Counted from the stretch's first letter, positions 27,350 to 38,440 are shown. The stretch: 64,000 bases of DNA from Myxacorys californica WJT36-NPBG1 (GCA_019359315.1 JAHHHO010000003.1:105976-169975), one strand, 5' to 3'. Notes: generated by a model not told the origin, from the letters alone. A program made the numbers and translations.

Positions 27350-27595
27350 ATGATGCAAAGTCTCAACCTTGATCAAACCGTAACCGCTTGGTCACCTACT
27401 GCCGAAACTGTCTTTGTTTCTCACAGTGAAGAGAAATATGCTCGCTTCGTTAAGATGCTCGATCACCTCATTGACCAAGTAGGTGAAGATGAAACTCATC
27501 CCCTTGCATCTCTTATGGAAGTGATCGGTGTTCTGATCGAAACCTACGAAGCTGAATGTATTCCTGAGCTAGAGGAAATTCTTCGCTCGCCCTGA
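27350..27595 (+). CDS. HigA-like antitoxin N-terminal region without HTH domain
   Basis: About 81 residues from the ATG at 27350 after a GGAAAGGA ribosome binding site; a TTG at 27320 would extend it by ten. The sequence KYARFVKMLDHLIDQVGEDETHPLASLMEVIGVLIETYE matches the N-terminal dimer region of COG5499/HigA-type regulators that usually continue into a helix-turn-helix. Here it stops at EILRSP. No HigB-type toxin is adjacent. It may be a solitary short regulator or the remains of a toxin-antitoxin pair; function is uncertain. Confidence 0.55.
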   Translation: MMQSLNLDQTVTAWSPTAETVFVSHSEEKYARFVKMLDHLIDQVGEDETHPLASLMEVIGVLIETYEAECIPELEEILRSP

Positions 27596-27769
27596 GCGCC
27601 CCTCGAAACTTTGCAAGCAAATTGCTACTCTCCTTAACTGCATCACTATATCGCTAAGCGCGATCGCAACTTCCCCTGACTCCATCCTCCAAGGAACTTC
27701 AGTGCGCTGCAACCGCTAAAACTCTTCTATACTAACGAATAGTATTCCACTCACCTCTTTGGCTTGGCT

Positions 27770-28261
27770 ATGAGTTCTGCCACCTGCCCCGTTCCTGTAG
27801 AACAGCGGCCCATCAACGAGTATCAAGACCTGAAAGAATCCTGGTTCTTCCGGTGGGCGACGTTGGATGGGTGGGGCTACATCCAGCCGATCGTGGTGCT
27901 TTGGGCGCTAAATTGGATTGTGGCAGGCCCGATCGCATCAGTGAGTTTTGCGCCCACAAAGCACCTCCCTCAGTTCCTGCTGCTTGGATCGATCGGTGCA
28001 AGCTTAATTCCGATTTTGGCACTAGTTCGGCTCTACCTAGGTTGGGTCTATGTGAGAACTCGATTGCTTAACACCGATGTATTTTACGAAGAATCAGGTT
28101 GGTATGATGGGCAGATTTGGGAGAAGCCGCCCGAAGTGATTGATCAAGATCAGTTAATTGTGTCGTATCAGATTCAGCCGATTTTGCGGCGGTTGCAAAA
28201 GACCTTTGCCGCGATCGCAGGTGCTTTTCTAGCGCTCATCGCCTTGTGGTGGCTTTTGTAA
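27770..28261 (+). CDS. CGLD27-like (DUF1230) membrane protein
   Basis: 163 residues from the ATG at 27770. Diagnostic stretches are CPVPVEQRPINEYQDLKES at the N-terminus, VRTRLLNTDVFYEESGWYDG and WEKPPEVIDQDQLIV. It has hydrophobic segments at about 42-60, 70-90 and the extreme C-terminus. CGLD27 proteins are conserved in green plants and cyanobacteria and have been linked to iron homeostasis in plants; the biochemical role is unknown. In many cyanobacteria it follows yqeK-rsfS directly. Confidence 0.9.
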   Translation: MSSATCPVPVEQRPINEYQDLKESWFFRWATLDGWGYIQPIVVLWALNWIVAGPIASVSFAPTKHLPQFLLLGSIGASLIPILALVRLYLGWVYVRTRLLNTDVFYEESGWYDGQIWEKPPEVIDQDQLIVSYQIQPILRRLQKTFAAIAGAFLALIALWWLL

Positions 28262-28327
28262 GGCACAATCCTAACAACTCATAACGTTTTTTCAAGCTCG
28301 TCTCCACCTAGTGTTAGAGTCTTTTCC

Positions 28328-29284
28328 ATGACAAGGGGCAAACGCATTCAAAGCACCGCAGAGCTAGAAGTTAAGCTACTGCGGGAAGGCATTACAGAAT
28401 CGGTTCATTCGGCTCAGGCGATGATTTGTGACGATCGCGGTCGCATTCTCCTCTGTGCTGGAAACGCTGAGGCAGCTACATTTGCACGATCCGTGCTGAA
28501 ACCGTTTCAAGCGCTAGCCGTGACCACGACCGGAACGCTTGAAAGCTTCGGCTTGACCGATCGTGATTTGGCGATTATCTGTAGCTCTCACAAAGGCACG
28601 ATCGAGCAAGTCCGGCAAGTGTTCAATATTCTATGGCGCGCAGATCTAGAACCGACTGCCTTGCAGTGCCCAACTCCAGAGGGCAAGAAAAGTCCACTTC
28701 AGTACAACTGCTCTGGTAAACATGCGGGCATGTTAGCGGTTTGCAAACAGCGCGGGTTTCCGCTCAACAGTTACCTCCAGTACAACCATCCGCTTCAGCA
28801 GTTGATTCTGGGAAAGATTGCTGAACTGCTGCAAATTCCAGCGGAAGAATTTATTCCAGCGCGGGATGATTGCGGCGCACCGACTTACTACATGCAGCTC
28901 AGGCAGTTGGGGTGGCTCTACGCTCAGCTTGCCTCTGGTAATAGCTTGGATATGGAGCGGGTTTCGCGATCGATGACTCATCATCCAACGATGGTGGCAG
29001 GGGATGGAGAGTTTGATACAGAACTGATGCGCCTCACTGAAGGAGAGATTATCAGCAAATCAGGGGCGGAAGGCGTGCAGTGTATGGGTCGTGTCGGAGA
29101 AGGCGTTGGATTGGCGATCAAAGTGAAAGACGGCGCGAAGCGAGCCAAGTATGCGATCGCAATTCACATTCTGCAACAAATGGGCTGGATTACGCCGACG
29201 GTGGCTGAGAGTTTGTCCGAAACTTACATTACCCTCGGACGCTACAAGCGCTTAGATGTCATTGGCGACTTATCCATGCTGTGA
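28328..29284 (+). CDS. Asparaginase (L-asparaginase II / AnsA-like COG4448 family)
   Basis: 318 residues. ARSVLKPFQALAVTTTG (about 58), AIICSSHKGTIEQV, YNCSGKHAGMLAVC (about 136) and DDCGAPTYYM are the conserved blocks of the asparaginase II family. It would hydrolyse asparagine to aspartate and ammonia in the cytoplasm. It lies 66 bp after the CGLD27 gene, an arrangement commonly seen in cyanobacteria, so they may be cotranscribed. Confidence 0.9.
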   Translation: MTRGKRIQSTAELEVKLLREGITESVHSAQAMICDDRGRILLCAGNAEAATFARSVLKPFQALAVTTTGTLESFGLTDRDLAIICSSHKGTIEQVRQVFNILWRADLEPTALQCPTPEGKKSPLQYNCSGKHAGMLAVCKQRGFPLNSYLQYNHPLQQLILGKIAELLQIPAEEFIPARDDCGAPTYYMQLRQLGWLYAQLASGNSLDMERVSRSMTHHPTMVAGDGEFDTELMRLTEGEIISKSGAEGVQCMGRVGEGVGLAIKVKDGAKRAKYAIAIHILQQMGWITPTVAESLSETYITLGRYKRLDVIGDLSML

Positions 29285-29415
29285 GCAACTAATGATGAGC
29301 AACGAAGTCGTTCCCTTGATCGTCTGATTGGGGACATTCGTCGCCTAAATTCGTTGTTAAAATTCACAGAACTGCGTTCACACTATTAGTATTTAGCTCT
29401 ACTGTTCCGCCTCCT

Positions 29416-31326
29416 ATGAGTGACACTATCCTCGACGTTCGGAATCTCGAAGTCCAATTTAAGACCGATACCAGAGTCGTCAAAGCCGTAGATGGCATTT
29501 CGTTTCAGGTCAAGCGCGGACGAACGTTAGGCATTGTGGGAGAATCCGGATCAGGAAAGTCGGTCACTTCATTAGCCGTCATGGGGCTGATTCCCAATCC
29601 GCCCGGACGAATTGCGGGCGGCGAGATTTGGTTTAACGATGATCAGAGTGCCGGAAAACCGGTCGATTTGCGGACGGTTTCAACCGAAAAGCTGCGAGAT
29701 TATCGCGGCGATCGCATTGCGATGATTTTTCAAGAACCGATGAGTTCACTCAACCCGGTCTATACATGCGGCTACCAGTTGGTTGAAGCCATTCGCCAGC
29801 ACACCAAGCTTTCGGAGTCAGAAGCCCGGCGGCGAGCGGTTTCGCTGATGCAAGAAGTGCGAGTGCTGCCGCCCGATGCCGAACTGAAGCGGCGGCATGT
29901 CGAAGATCTTCATCAAAATTCAGGCATTCTGCCAAGCGAAGCCGATCTCGATCGAGAAATTAACCGTCAGAAGTTAGCGATACTCGATCGCTATCCTCAT
30001 GAACTATCGGGCGGTCAGCTTCAGCGCATTATGATTGCGATGGCCATTTCCTGCAATCCGACCCTGTTGATTGCCGACGAACCCACAACGGCGTTGGATG
30101 TCACCGTTCAGGCGACGATTTTGGATTTGCTGCGAGAACTGCGCGATCGCAGAGGCATGTCGATGATGTTCATCACTCACGATTTGGGCTTAATCGCCGA
30201 AATTGCCGACGAAGTAGCGGTGATGTACGAAGGCAAGATTGTAGAGTACGGCTCTGTCCTCAATATCTTCTCTAATCCGCAGCATCCTTACACCAAGGGG
30301 CTCCTCACCTGCCGCCCTCAGCCGACTCGTCGCTTACGACTCTTACCTACGGTTTCAGACTTCATGGAAGTGGTGCTGCTTCCGAATGGAGAGAAGCGGC
30401 TCCAAGAGAAGAAGCTGGATGTGAATGTGGCCCTAGCAGAAAATCAAGAAGTGAGTGAAGCCGAGTTTGATCGGCGCATGAAAGCGTTGCAGCAGCAAGA
30501 ACCGCTGGTTTCGGTGCGTGATCTGCAAGTGGCGTTTCCGATACGCGGTGTATTTGGGCAAACAAAACGCTACATGACGGCGGTCAATCACGTCTCGTTT
30601 GATGTCTATCCTGGCGAAACATTAGGATTGGTAGGTGAGTCGGGGTGCGGAAAATCGACCTTGGCGAGAACCTTGATGCGCCTAATCGAGCCAAAGGCAG
30701 GACAAATTCTGTTTGAAGGGCGCGATATTCTAGCGCTCTCTAGCAAGGAGGTTCGGCAACTGCGGCGAGAAATCCAAATTATTTTCCAAAATCCCTACAG
30801 TTCGCTTGATCCGCGCATGAACATCGGTGAGGCGGTGATGGAACCGTTGCAAATCTATGGGCGCGGCGGCAAGCGACAACACCGCGATCGCGTTGCCTAT
30901 TTGCTAGAGCGAGTTGGTCTGAATCCAACCTGGATGAATCGCTATCCCCACGAATTTTCTGGCGGTCAGCGTCAGCGCGTCAGCATTGCGCGATCGCTGG
31001 CACTCAATCCTAAATTCATTATTTGCGATGAGTCTGTTTCAGCGCTCGATGTCTCGGTGCAAGCTCAAGTGCTCAACCTGTTGAAAGAACTGCAATCTGA
31101 GTTTGGATTGACGTACATCTTCATTTCGCACGATCTAAGCGTTGTGAAATTTATGAGCGATCGCATCATTGTGATGAATCACGGCAAAATTGAGGAAGTC
31201 GGCACGTCGGACAGCATTTACCTGCATCCGCAGCAGCCCTACACGCGCCAACTGATTTCAGCGATTCCCCTCGGAACCCTTGATCGCATTCGCGAACGCC
31301 AGCTCCAGCGTGGGCTGTCTGCCTAA
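29416..31326 (+). CDS. Fused dipeptide/oligopeptide ABC transporter ATPase (DppD-DppF type)
   Basis: 636 residues holding two complete ABC ATPase domains. Domain 1 has GESGSGKSVTSLAVMG, IFQEPMSSLNPV, LSGGQLQR and ADEPTTALDV. Domain 2 has GESGCGKSTLARTL, FSGGQRQR and CDESVSALDV, with a typical peptide-importer C-terminus (HPQQPYTRQLISAIP). It should power uptake of peptides or nickel-like ligands by DppBC-type permeases that are not in this window. Domain 1 carries an extra segment of about 35 residues around 155-190. The stop is adjacent to the convergent gene. Confidence 0.93.
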   Translation: MSDTILDVRNLEVQFKTDTRVVKAVDGISFQVKRGRTLGIVGESGSGKSVTSLAVMGLIPNPPGRIAGGEIWFNDDQSAGKPVDLRTVSTEKLRDYRGDRIAMIFQEPMSSLNPVYTCGYQLVEAIRQHTKLSESEARRRAVSLMQEVRVLPPDAELKRRHVEDLHQNSGILPSEADLDREINRQKLAILDRYPHELSGGQLQRIMIAMAISCNPTLLIADEPTTALDVTVQATILDLLRELRDRRGMSMMFITHDLGLIAEIADEVAVMYEGKIVEYGSVLNIFSNPQHPYTKGLLTCRPQPTRRLRLLPTVSDFMEVVLLPNGEKRLQEKKLDVNVALAENQEVSEAEFDRRMKALQQQEPLVSVRDLQVAFPIRGVFGQTKRYMTAVNHVSFDVYPGETLGLVGESGCGKSTLARTLMRLIEPKAGQILFEGRDILALSSKEVRQLRREIQIIFQNPYSSLDPRMNIGEAVMEPLQIYGRGGKRQHRDRVAYLLERVGLNPTWMNRYPHEFSGGQRQRVSIARSLALNPKFIICDESVSALDVSVQAQVLNLLKELQSEFGLTYIFISHDLSVVKFMSDRIIVMNHGKIEEVGTSDSIYLHPQQPYTRQLISAIPLGTLDRIRERQLQRGLSA

Positions 31327-32208
31327 TTAGGATGGGGATTGTCCGCTGAATTTTTGCTTCATTACCAGCCAGAAGAACGGCAGATCATCCACAAAATAGC
31401 GCTTCCAGAGGCGCTTGGGTTCGCAGTACAGCCGATATAGCCACTCAATGCCAGCGCTGCTCATCCACTGCGGCGCTCTGGGTTTGTTGCCTGCCTCAAA
31501 GTCGATCGACGCGCCGACAGCCATGAAGATATCGATGTTGGGTAGCTGGTCTTTGTATTTGGAGATCCAAATTTCTTGTTTGGGTGCACCCACGCCAATG
31601 ACCAAAACCGTTGCCGCCGAGCGATTGATGAGATCCACAATCAGACGGCATTCAGCTTCATTCTTCTCAAAGCCAAAGGACGGCGAATGCGCCTCTACAA
31701 TAATGTCTCGGCCAATCCGGTGATTAATGCGTGCTTGCGCCCGCTCAGCTACCCCTGCTGCACCACCCAGCAAAAAGATTTTGATGTTCTCATTGTGTCG
31801 GTGATGCTCACAAAACACGGGAAACAAATCAGAACCAGAGATTTTAGCTTGGAGTGGAGATCCTAAAAACCTAGAGGCATAGAGCACAATTTGACTATCG
31901 CAGATTTTGTAGTCTGCCACTTCATAGGCCTGTCGAAAGGTGGCGTCTTGCTGAAGCTTCATTAAGTGATCGACATTGGGAGTGAACACAACGCCCTTCG
32001 TTAAGCGATTCAGCAGTTCAGTCCTAGATAGATTGTCAATCTCAACGTTCAGAATTTCTACTTTTTCGTGCCCAATGCGATCGCTGAGCGAACGGCGATT
32101 CTCTTGGGTAATCGCATTAGCAGTTGAGGCTAAGACAGCTTTCCGAAAGTCTCGGTAGAGCCGTTGGACCTCTTCTCGTCTTACAACTTTTGAAGTGTTT
32201 TGGGACAT
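31327..32208 (-). CDS. WecG/TagA/CpsF family glycosyltransferase (GT26)
   Basis: 293 residues from the ATG at 32208; an upstream in-frame start at 32274 is less likely. Conserved blocks are VVFTPNVDHLMKLQQD (about 74), ICDSQIVLYASRFLG, FLLGGAAGVAERA and VIGVGAPKQEIWISKY. GT26 enzymes add N-acetylmannosamine(uronate) or related sugars to undecaprenyl-linked acceptors. It has an N-terminal extension of about 50 residues before the core. It probably contributes to a cell-surface glycan. Its stop abuts the stop of the ABC gene. Confidence 0.92.
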   Translation of the reverse strand: MSQNTSKVVRREEVQRLYRDFRKAVLASTANAITQENRRSLSDRIGHEKVEILNVEIDNLSRTELLNRLTKGVVFTPNVDHLMKLQQDATFRQAYEVADYKICDSQIVLYASRFLGSPLQAKISGSDLFPVFCEHHRHNENIKIFLLGGAAGVAERAQARINHRIGRDIIVEAHSPSFGFEKNEAECRLIVDLINRSAATVLVIGVGAPKQEIWISKYKDQLPNIDIFMAVGASIDFEAGNKPRAPQWMSSAGIEWLYRLYCEPKRLWKRYFVDDLPFFWLVMKQKFSGQSPS

Positions 32209-32380
32209 GATGGCAAATCTGAGTCGAAACAAGTTCCGGGGCAAGGAAGCACACACTACAAAAATGTGTAGCAATCGCTACGACGCCTTACTGTAGCGTT
32301 CCCATTTTGTTTCGAGTTTCAGACTGAAATCACGTTAGACGGCCAAGTTCATCAACATTGCACAATTGCAACGCTATGGT

Positions 32381-33316
32381 TCACAGAACTTTTGCGCGCA
32401 GCCAAGCAATCGGCAACGACATCATTTTTTTGCGACCAGACACAAATGCTCGCTTTTGGAAGTTGTCGTAGCCGTTGCGCTCAATCATGTCAAGAATCTG
32501 GCTGTACATCATCAAGGCAGACCAGACAGGTAGCCGAGCATCCTCGCTGAGGGCGCTAATGCCGCGCTCTGCTAGAGCATAGAATTTGCGAGCACGCTCA
32601 ATTTGAAAACTCATGAGCGCTTTCCAACGCTCATCGATCACCCCTTTAATCAAGTCCTCTTCGGTGTAGTCAAACCGCGCTAAGTCCTCCATTGGAAGAT
32701 AAATTCGACCGCGACGGGCATCTTCACCCACATCCCGCAGAATGTTGGTGAGCTGGTTGGCAATACCGAGCGCGATCGCTTCTTCAATTGGAGGCGTTGC
32801 GGATGGGTCATCCCAAGGTGCCGATCGCAGTCGTGATTCGGTTCCCATCACGGTGGTAGACATTAGCCCTACCGTTCCGGCAACGCGATAGCAGTACAAC
32901 TCCAGTTCCTCAAAGGTTTCGTAGCGACTGCGGTAAAGATCCATGCGCTGCCCATCGATCATGTCGCGGAATGGCTGAATATCGAGGTCAAATCGCTCTA
33001 AAGTGTCAACCAGCGCTACATCTAGATCATCGTGGGGATGCCCCACAAAAATCTTCTCTAGCTGCTCTTCCCACTGGTCGAGCGTCTCGTTGGTTGTAAG
33101 ATGCGCCGCTGGGCCATCGACTAACTCATCGGTGCGGCGACACCAAACATAGATTGCCCAAATTGCCCGACGCTTCGGGGGAGACATTAACATGGTTCCC
33201 AGGTAGAAGGTCTTCGAGTATTCGGCAGTGATCTCGCGACACCGTTCGTAAGCCTCCTCCACGGAAGCCAGGGTTCTCTCACAGGAAGAAGATTCGGGCA
33301 ATTGTAGCATTCTCAT
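32381..33316 (-). CDS. crtB: Phytoene synthase
   Basis: 311 residues. The two Asp-rich prenyl-diphosphate sites are visible: RRTDELVDGP (about 79) and DVGEDARRGRIYLP (about 195). SKTFYLGTMLMSPPKR and YCYRVAGTVGLMS are typical. It condenses two geranylgeranyl diphosphates into 15-cis-phytoene, the first committed carotenoid step. It follows crtP by 23 bp in the same direction; the crtP-crtB pair is the standard cyanobacterial operon. Confidence 0.96.
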   Translation of the reverse strand: MRMLQLPESSSCERTLASVEEAYERCREITAEYSKTFYLGTMLMSPPKRRAIWAIYVWCRRTDELVDGPAAHLTTNETLDQWEEQLEKIFVGHPHDDLDVALVDTLERFDLDIQPFRDMIDGQRMDLYRSRYETFEELELYCYRVAGTVGLMSTTVMGTESRLRSAPWDDPSATPPIEEAIALGIANQLTNILRDVGEDARRGRIYLPMEDLARFDYTEEDLIKGVIDERWKALMSFQIERARKFYALAERGISALSEDARLPVWSALMMYSQILDMIERNGYDNFQKRAFVSGRKKMMSLPIAWLRAKVL

Positions 33317-33339
33317 GCAGATGGGAAGGTTGACAAGTC

Positions 33340-34800
<1,461 letters not shown>

Positions 34801-34951
34801 TCATTATACGTTGCAATCCGTTACATTCCTCGATGAATTTTGAAGTGGGGTAACGTCTTCGACAGTGTAAGAGCCGACAGTGCAAGAGCATAGAGGAAAG
34901 AGGTACTGCTAAGGTAAAAGGTAATTCCTCTCAGTAAGCTGTAGCGACAGA

Positions 34952-36277
34952 ATGAAACCCGCTAAACGTAGAGCACTTTCTAAACGTAGAGCACTCTCTA
35001 CAACGTTGCGCTTTGCCTTAGTCGCCGGAGTGCTTGGCACAGCAGTTCATTTGGCTCAGCACTATTCTGATAGTGAGGCCAACTTAGACCGTGGGACGGT
35101 GGCAGTCGCGCAAACGGCGGAGAAAGCGAGGAGTGCAAACTCGTTTATTGACTCCCTCGGGGTCGCTACGCATCTACGCTACATCGACACGAGCTACGGG
35201 CGTTACACGGATGTCGTTGAGCCTCGACTGCGAGAGTTAGGCGTTCGGCATATTCGCGATGGCGGCAACGATCCAGGTTTATTTGCCAAATTGAATCGGC
35301 TGTCTCGTTTTGGCATTCGTTCAACGTTGGTATTTGATCTGCGAGATCAGATTACGCCGAACAATGCAGTATCGGTGTTAAAAAAAGTGCTGCCGTCAGT
35401 AGTTGCGATCGAAGGCCCAAACGAGTGGGATATCAACAATGTGACCTACCGAGGCAGAGGGTTTCCAGCAGGTCTAAGAGACTACCAAACGGAGCTGTAT
35501 CGGGCAGTTAAGCGCGATCCGGCAACCGCAAACATTGCGGTGCTAACGCCTTCGATCGCCTATCCCGAGAATGCCGCTAAGCTCGGTTCTCTCAGGTCAG
35601 TCAGTGATTATGGCAATCTTCATATCTACGCCGGTGGTGGCATTCCAGCGCTCGACTTTGAATCGAAGTGGCTACCGCTCACGCGCAAGATGACGGGCGA
35701 TCGCACCATCATCGTGACAGAAACAGGCTGGCACAATGCGGTGAACGACCGAAATGCCGGACAGAGAGGGGTTTCTGAGCAAGTTTCTGCAAAATACATT
35801 CCCAGAGTGTTCTTAGAGTATTTCAACCGGGGCATCAAGCGAACGTTTTTGTACGAATTTTTGGATGAGCGATCGCGGGGAGACCAAGAAAGTAACTTTG
35901 GCATTATCAGAGCAAATGGCATTCCCAAACCCGCGTTTGTCGCCTTGAGAAATCTGATTCGAGTGCTAAACGATGCGCCTAATCCAGCGGCTACCGGAGC
36001 GCTGAACTATTCATTGAGTGGAAATGTCAGGAATATTAATCGGACGCTCCTGCAAAAGCGCAACGGCGATTTCTATTTGGTTTTGTGGTTGAATACACCC
36101 AGTAACGATGTTCTCAAGACGCAGCGAGTGACGCTGAATTTAGGCACACCGACAGAGCTAGCGGAGATCTATTTTCCCAATCAATCTCCCAATGTTGTCA
36201 TGAGATACAAGTCGCCGCGCCGGATTATGCTAGATGTGCCCGATGCGCCATTGATTGTCAAAATTGCGCTGCGCTAG
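34952..36277 (+). CDS. Secreted glycoside hydrolase-like protein (GH-A clan fold)
   Basis: 441 residues. A basic N-terminus with a short repeat of KRRALS precedes a signal or anchor helix (FALVAGVLGTAVHLA). The barrel-like domain starts NSFIDSLGVATHLRY. Glu158 in VVAIEGPNEWD and Glu257 in TIIVTETGWH occupy the acid/base and nucleophile positions of clan GH-A (GH5/GH39-like) enzymes. A C-terminal beta-rich domain ends LDVPDAPLIVKIAL. It likely cleaves or remodels an extracellular polysaccharide. Substrate and exact family are unknown. Confidence 0.78.
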   Translation: MKPAKRRALSKRRALSTTLRFALVAGVLGTAVHLAQHYSDSEANLDRGTVAVAQTAEKARSANSFIDSLGVATHLRYIDTSYGRYTDVVEPRLRELGVRHIRDGGNDPGLFAKLNRLSRFGIRSTLVFDLRDQITPNNAVSVLKKVLPSVVAIEGPNEWDINNVTYRGRGFPAGLRDYQTELYRAVKRDPATANIAVLTPSIAYPENAAKLGSLRSVSDYGNLHIYAGGGIPALDFESKWLPLTRKMTGDRTIIVTETGWHNAVNDRNAGQRGVSEQVSAKYIPRVFLEYFNRGIKRTFLYEFLDERSRGDQESNFGIIRANGIPKPAFVALRNLIRVLNDAPNPAATGALNYSLSGNVRNINRTLLQKRNGDFYLVLWLNTPSNDVLKTQRVTLNLGTPTELAEIYFPNQSPNVVMRYKSPRRIMLDVPDAPLIVKIALR

Positions 36278-36348
36278 GTGGGGCGATCGCGTCATTCGCC
36301 GTTTTAACCTCAAAGCGATCGCGAAGCTAATGGTCTGTTCCGAACCCC

Positions 36349-38094
36349 TTAGACCATGTTCAATCGCCCTGTCAGACTGGCAACCACAGTTGCTAACTCG
36401 ATAGCATCTACTGGTTTGGTCAGATGCATCTGAAAGCCTGCTAATAAAGCCTGCCTGCGATCGTCACTCCGGGCATATGCCGTCAGCGCGATCGCCGGGA
36501 GGTAAGCTTGCTTGGCAATCGCAGGGAGCCAACCGCCCTGCTGCGCTTCAAGTTGCCGCAATTTTCGCATCAGGAAGTAGCCATCCTCATCGGGCATCCC
36601 AATATCACTTACTAAAACGTCGAAGCTGCGATCGGTTGAGGTTTCGATGATGGACAGTGCCTCCTGTGCTGAGGTAGCCGAGATCACGTCAGCACCATAC
36701 CCTTGCAGAATCGTATTGAGCAATTCCAGCGCGTCAGGCTCATCGTCCACCGCCAAGATTTTTAAGCCTTCTAAGGTTAGCGGCGCATCTTCTATCTCAT
36801 TCGCCTGAACGCCTGAGTCTAATTGCTCTGGGTCGATCGCGGGTGGTTGAATTGTCGTTACGGGCAGTTCAACGGCAAAGGTAGCTCCCTGTTCTAATCC
36901 TGGACTAACCACCGCTACAGTGCCGCCATGTAATTCAACGAGTTGACGCACAATGGCTAACCCTAAACCCAACCCTCCGTAGCTGCGAGTAGTTGTGCTG
37001 TCATGTTGGCGAAAGCGATCGAAGACATAGGGCAGAAAGTCTGGGCTAATTCCTCGTCCAGTGTCGCTGACCGTAAGTTCAATATGAGAATTGACCTGCT
37101 TTAAGTGAATCTCAACTTGCCCGTCTTTAGGCGTGAATTTGACGGCGTTAGACAGTAAATTCCAAACGACTTGCTGCAATCGATTGGCATCACCCATGAT
37201 GGGGGCCACTTCAGAATCTAGAGCGCTTTGAATCCGAATAGACTTTGCTTCAGCCGCCAAGCGTACAGACTCAATTGCAGATTCAATCACAGGTACAAGA
37301 TGAACGGGACGGACTTGGAGGCGTAGTTTGCCTGTAATGATGCGAGAGATATCGAGAATATCTTCAATCAGTTGGAGTTGGGATCTGGCGTTCCGCTCGA
37401 TCGTTTCTAGCGCACGTACCATTTTCTCGCGGCTCAGACTTTGCTTGCGTAGAACCTGAGCCCATCCCAGAATCGCATTGAGCGGTGTTCTCAATTCATG
37501 AGAAAGAACCGAGAGAAACTCGTCCTTAGCACGATTAGCAGTTTCTGCCTCTGCTCGAATCACCTGTTCGCGAATTAATAGGTCGTCTTTAGCGCGATTC
37601 GACTCTTCCAGTTGGATTGTGCGTTCCTGTACACGTTGCTCTAGAGCCGCATTAATTGCTTGGATATGGCGACGACTATCCTCTAGTTCCTGATTGGTGA
37701 GGGCGAGTTGCTCTGGACTGGGGGCATCGATCGCCACCGGAATTAACGGAATCAGTAAAAAGGTGAACGCATAGAAAGACCAAACGGCATTAATCGATTT
37801 AATCAATCCTGAAACCCAGTAGACAGGATGCCAGAGCGTGACCACTCCCATTAGGTGAGTTGTGCCACACAAGGCAAAGACGAAGAAGTAACCTATAAGC
37901 AGCGTCACCGTCTTAGCGGGCAAATCCTTACGCTCGTTTGTGAAGTAAACAATTGCAACCGCCACTGAGTAATACGCGAGGGCAGTCAAGGCATCTGATG
38001 ATAGGTGTAGCCAGACGAGACTTGGTTTCCAAAGGTAACAATGCCCGTGAGGAATAAAATTAGTTGAAAAAAAGGCGCTGAAAAAGTCAAACAT
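36349..38094 (-). CDS. Hybrid histidine kinase with ethylene-receptor-like membrane sensor
   Basis: 581 residues. The N-terminal three-helix membrane domain (about 26-118) has LSSDALTALAYYSVAVAIVYF and FALCGTTHLMGVVTLW. Asp34, Cys76 and His80 align with the Asp, Cys and His that coordinate Cu(I) for ethylene binding in plant ETR1 and cyanobacterial SynEtr1. A coiled coil follows, then HisKA with SHELRTPLNAI (His about 199), HATPase (VWNLLSNAVKFTP; GLGLGLAIV), and a receiver domain with the phospho-acceptor Asp near 498 (VLVSDIGMPDEDGY). The usual GAF domain is absent. Converges with the GH gene. Confidence 0.9.
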   Translation of the reverse strand: MFDFFSAFFSTNFIPHGHCYLWKPSLVWLHLSSDALTALAYYSVAVAIVYFTNERKDLPAKTVTLLIGYFFVFALCGTTHLMGVVTLWHPVYWVSGLIKSINAVWSFYAFTFLLIPLIPVAIDAPSPEQLALTNQELEDSRRHIQAINAALEQRVQERTIQLEESNRAKDDLLIREQVIRAEAETANRAKDEFLSVLSHELRTPLNAILGWAQVLRKQSLSREKMVRALETIERNARSQLQLIEDILDISRIITGKLRLQVRPVHLVPVIESAIESVRLAAEAKSIRIQSALDSEVAPIMGDANRLQQVVWNLLSNAVKFTPKDGQVEIHLKQVNSHIELTVSDTGRGISPDFLPYVFDRFRQHDSTTTRSYGGLGLGLAIVRQLVELHGGTVAVVSPGLEQGATFAVELPVTTIQPPAIDPEQLDSGVQANEIEDAPLTLEGLKILAVDDEPDALELLNTILQGYGADVISATSAQEALSIIETSTDRSFDVLVSDIGMPDEDGYFLMRKLRQLEAQQGGWLPAIAKQAYLPAIALTAYARSDDRRQALLAGFQMHLTKPVDAIELATVVASLTGRLNMV

Positions 38095-38095
38095 A

Positions 38096-38362
38096 TCAAG
38101 TCTTTGATTGATTCTGCAGAAGAATTTTGTACATCTGTTCTGACGGTTGCGGCATCCATGATCGATAGGCTGCTTTAGTAATGATGCACCATGCTAGTGC
38201 GATCGCTGCCCCATCAATCGCCCGCTCGCGTCTTTTGAAAACGACGCTAATCGGTTCGTTAAGGGCATTGAGCTTGGATTCAATATCAAGTGAGATGTCT
38301 GCTGCGATTCTATTGTTTAGTCTATGTTTAGATAGTCTTGTCGAGATGATTTTAATTACCAC
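38096..38362 (-). CDS. Possible small protein of 88 residues upstream of the hybrid kinase
   Basis: A GTG-started frame ending 1 bp before the kinase start. It has no signal peptide, membrane segment or recognised motif. The mid part (IESKLNALNEPISVVFKRRERA) could form helices. No ribosome binding site is seen, so it may be a chance frame. Otherwise 38095-38440 looks non-coding and would carry the kinase promoter. Confidence 0.25.
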   Translation of the reverse strand: MVIKIISTRLSKHRLNNRIAADISLDIESKLNALNEPISVVFKRRERAIDGAAIALAWCIITKAAYRSWMPQPSEQMYKILLQNQSKT

Positions 38363-38440
38363 TGCTTAACACTGAGTTCGTCCACGCAACAAACTCTGAG
38401 TCAGTCATTGTGGGCGTTCAATCGGCATAAATGGCATTGC

